From Nocardiopsis gilva YIM 90087 (GTDB lineage: Bacteria > Actinomycetota > Actinomycetes > Streptosporangiales > Streptosporangiaceae): a DNA stretch of 64,000 bases. The translations under genes were made by a program, and so were the position numbers. Below are positions 63,601 through 64,000 of the stretch, in pieces. The notes below the pieces were generated by a model, which worked only from the letters and a program-made list of their open reading frames with translations, was not told the DNA's origin and made no database searches. The stretch covers positions 310,001 through 374,000 of the forward strand of contig NZ_CP022753.1 in NCBI RefSeq assembly GCF_002263495.1, given 5' to 3'. Within the stretch, counting starts at the first letter, position 1; every line of letters starts with the position of its first letter.

Positions 63601-64000
63601 CTAGTTCCCCTTGCGTAGCGACAGCCCGTCGAGGATGCCGCCACCGCCACCGGTTCCACCGCCGCCAGCGGAGGTGTCGCCATCGTTGCCGTCTCCACCG
63701 CCCGGGATGCCGCCGTCGCCGTCCCCGGGTCTGCCCGGACCGCCGTGGCCGTCGTGGCCCCCGCCGCCCGAACCACCGCCGATAAAGCAGAGCGGGTCCG
63801 TCGGGGGGCAGTCCTGGTCCGGGTCCGGACTCGGCAACGGGTCCGGGCTGGGGTCCGGCTCGGTGGACGGCGTCGGGGTCGGGTCCGGTCGGGTGCTCGG
63901 TGTGGGACTCGGCTCCGGCGTAGGCGTGGCCGTGGGCTGGTTGTGCTGCGTGGTCCCGGTCCAGGCGGGCGCCGGGAAGTTCTTGACCGGCTCGCCCTCC
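63601..64000 (-). CDS. C-terminal tail of a probable second class A penicillin-binding protein (partial)
   Basis: Frame open from the right edge to TAG at 63601. The visible start PVKNFPAPAWTG resembles QKEFPPPAWVG at the end of the transpeptidase domain of the gene at 59194-61836. A Pro/Thr/Ser-rich stretch, a Cys-containing PDQDCPPTDPLCFIGGG segment and a Gly-rich end follow, the same kind of tail. Only about 132 residues are in the window, so the call rests on the tail alone. Confidence 0.6.
   Translation of the reverse strand, partial: EGEPVKNFPAPAWTGTTQHNQPTATPTPEPSPTPSTRPDPTPTPSTEPDPSPDPLPSPDPDQDCPPTDPLCFIGGGSGGGGHDGHGGPGRPGDGDGGIPGGGDGNDGDTSAGGGGTGGGGGILDGLSLRKGN

Noticed and set aside
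1-64000. CRISPR array
   Set aside because: No regularly spaced direct repeats seen; no cas genes.
1-64000. Insertion sequences or phage integrase
   Set aside because: No transposase, integrase or recombinase gene recognised; the cargo between pglX and pglW has no visible mobile-element enzyme.

Overview
The window is high-GC actinobacterial DNA. The order rpsF-ssb-rpsR-rplI, then a MATE transporter, then dnaB matches the arrangement known from Streptomyces and relatives. Proline/glycine-rich membrane proteins, a Tat-exported amidase, XRE/DUF397 regulator pairs and GTG starts also fit. Nocardiopsaceae (Nocardiopsis or Streptomonospora type) or a close relative is my inference; no taxonomic marker was compared.

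Positions 1-40140 form a defence island. It opens with the 5' part of an N6-adenine DNA methyltransferase (minus strand, running off the left edge) that has an N-terminal helix-turn-helix and a C-terminal specificity domain. A perfect inverted repeat lies in front of it. Next come four overlapping plus-strand genes, 2632-10749, that make a complete type III Wadjet (jetABCD: kleisin-like, KITE-like, SMC-like ATPase, Toprim nuclease), a family known to act against plasmids. A convergent 108-aa gene follows. A BREX type 2 (Pgl) system then runs on the minus strand: pglX, pglY, pglZ, brxD, brxHI (25751 down to 11320). Its kinase gene pglW lies about 10 kb away at 35707-40140.

The 10 kb between pglX and pglW holds unrelated accessory genes. 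They are an XRE/DUF397 pair, three very small coupled genes, a P-loop ATPase with a C-terminal nuclease-like domain behind a strong palindrome, a TPR protein resembling the tail of NB-ARC/AfsR-type regulators, an AbiEi-like/DUF559 protein, and a three-gene secreted-toxin locus (DUF6507 protein, 813-aa polymorphic toxin, immunity protein). GC content drops inside pglX and again in the toxin tip plus immunity gene, which suggests exchange of specificity modules.

From 40298 the window returns to ordinary chromosome: a GNAT-like protein, three tandem paralogous membrane-anchored proteins, tRNA-Ser(CGA), tadA with two associated genes, upp, small proteins (one frameshifted), a PH-domain membrane protein, and an Lrp regulator facing a truncated DUF2000 gene. 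Then follow dnaB carrying a 418-aa intein, a cluster of DnaA-box-like sites, a MATE exporter, an amidase, the rpsF-ssb-rpsR-rplI operon, a GT87-type membrane glycosyltransferase, a class A penicillin-binding protein, a MerR regulator, and the tail of what looks like a second penicillin-binding protein cut by the right edge.

The strongest points for a second look are the split BREX-2 with its cargo, the neighbouring ATPase-nuclease and TPR genes as a possible undescribed two-component defence unit, the class-3-type DnaB intein with cysteine clusters between its endonuclease motifs, and the toxin with an unassigned C-terminal domain.
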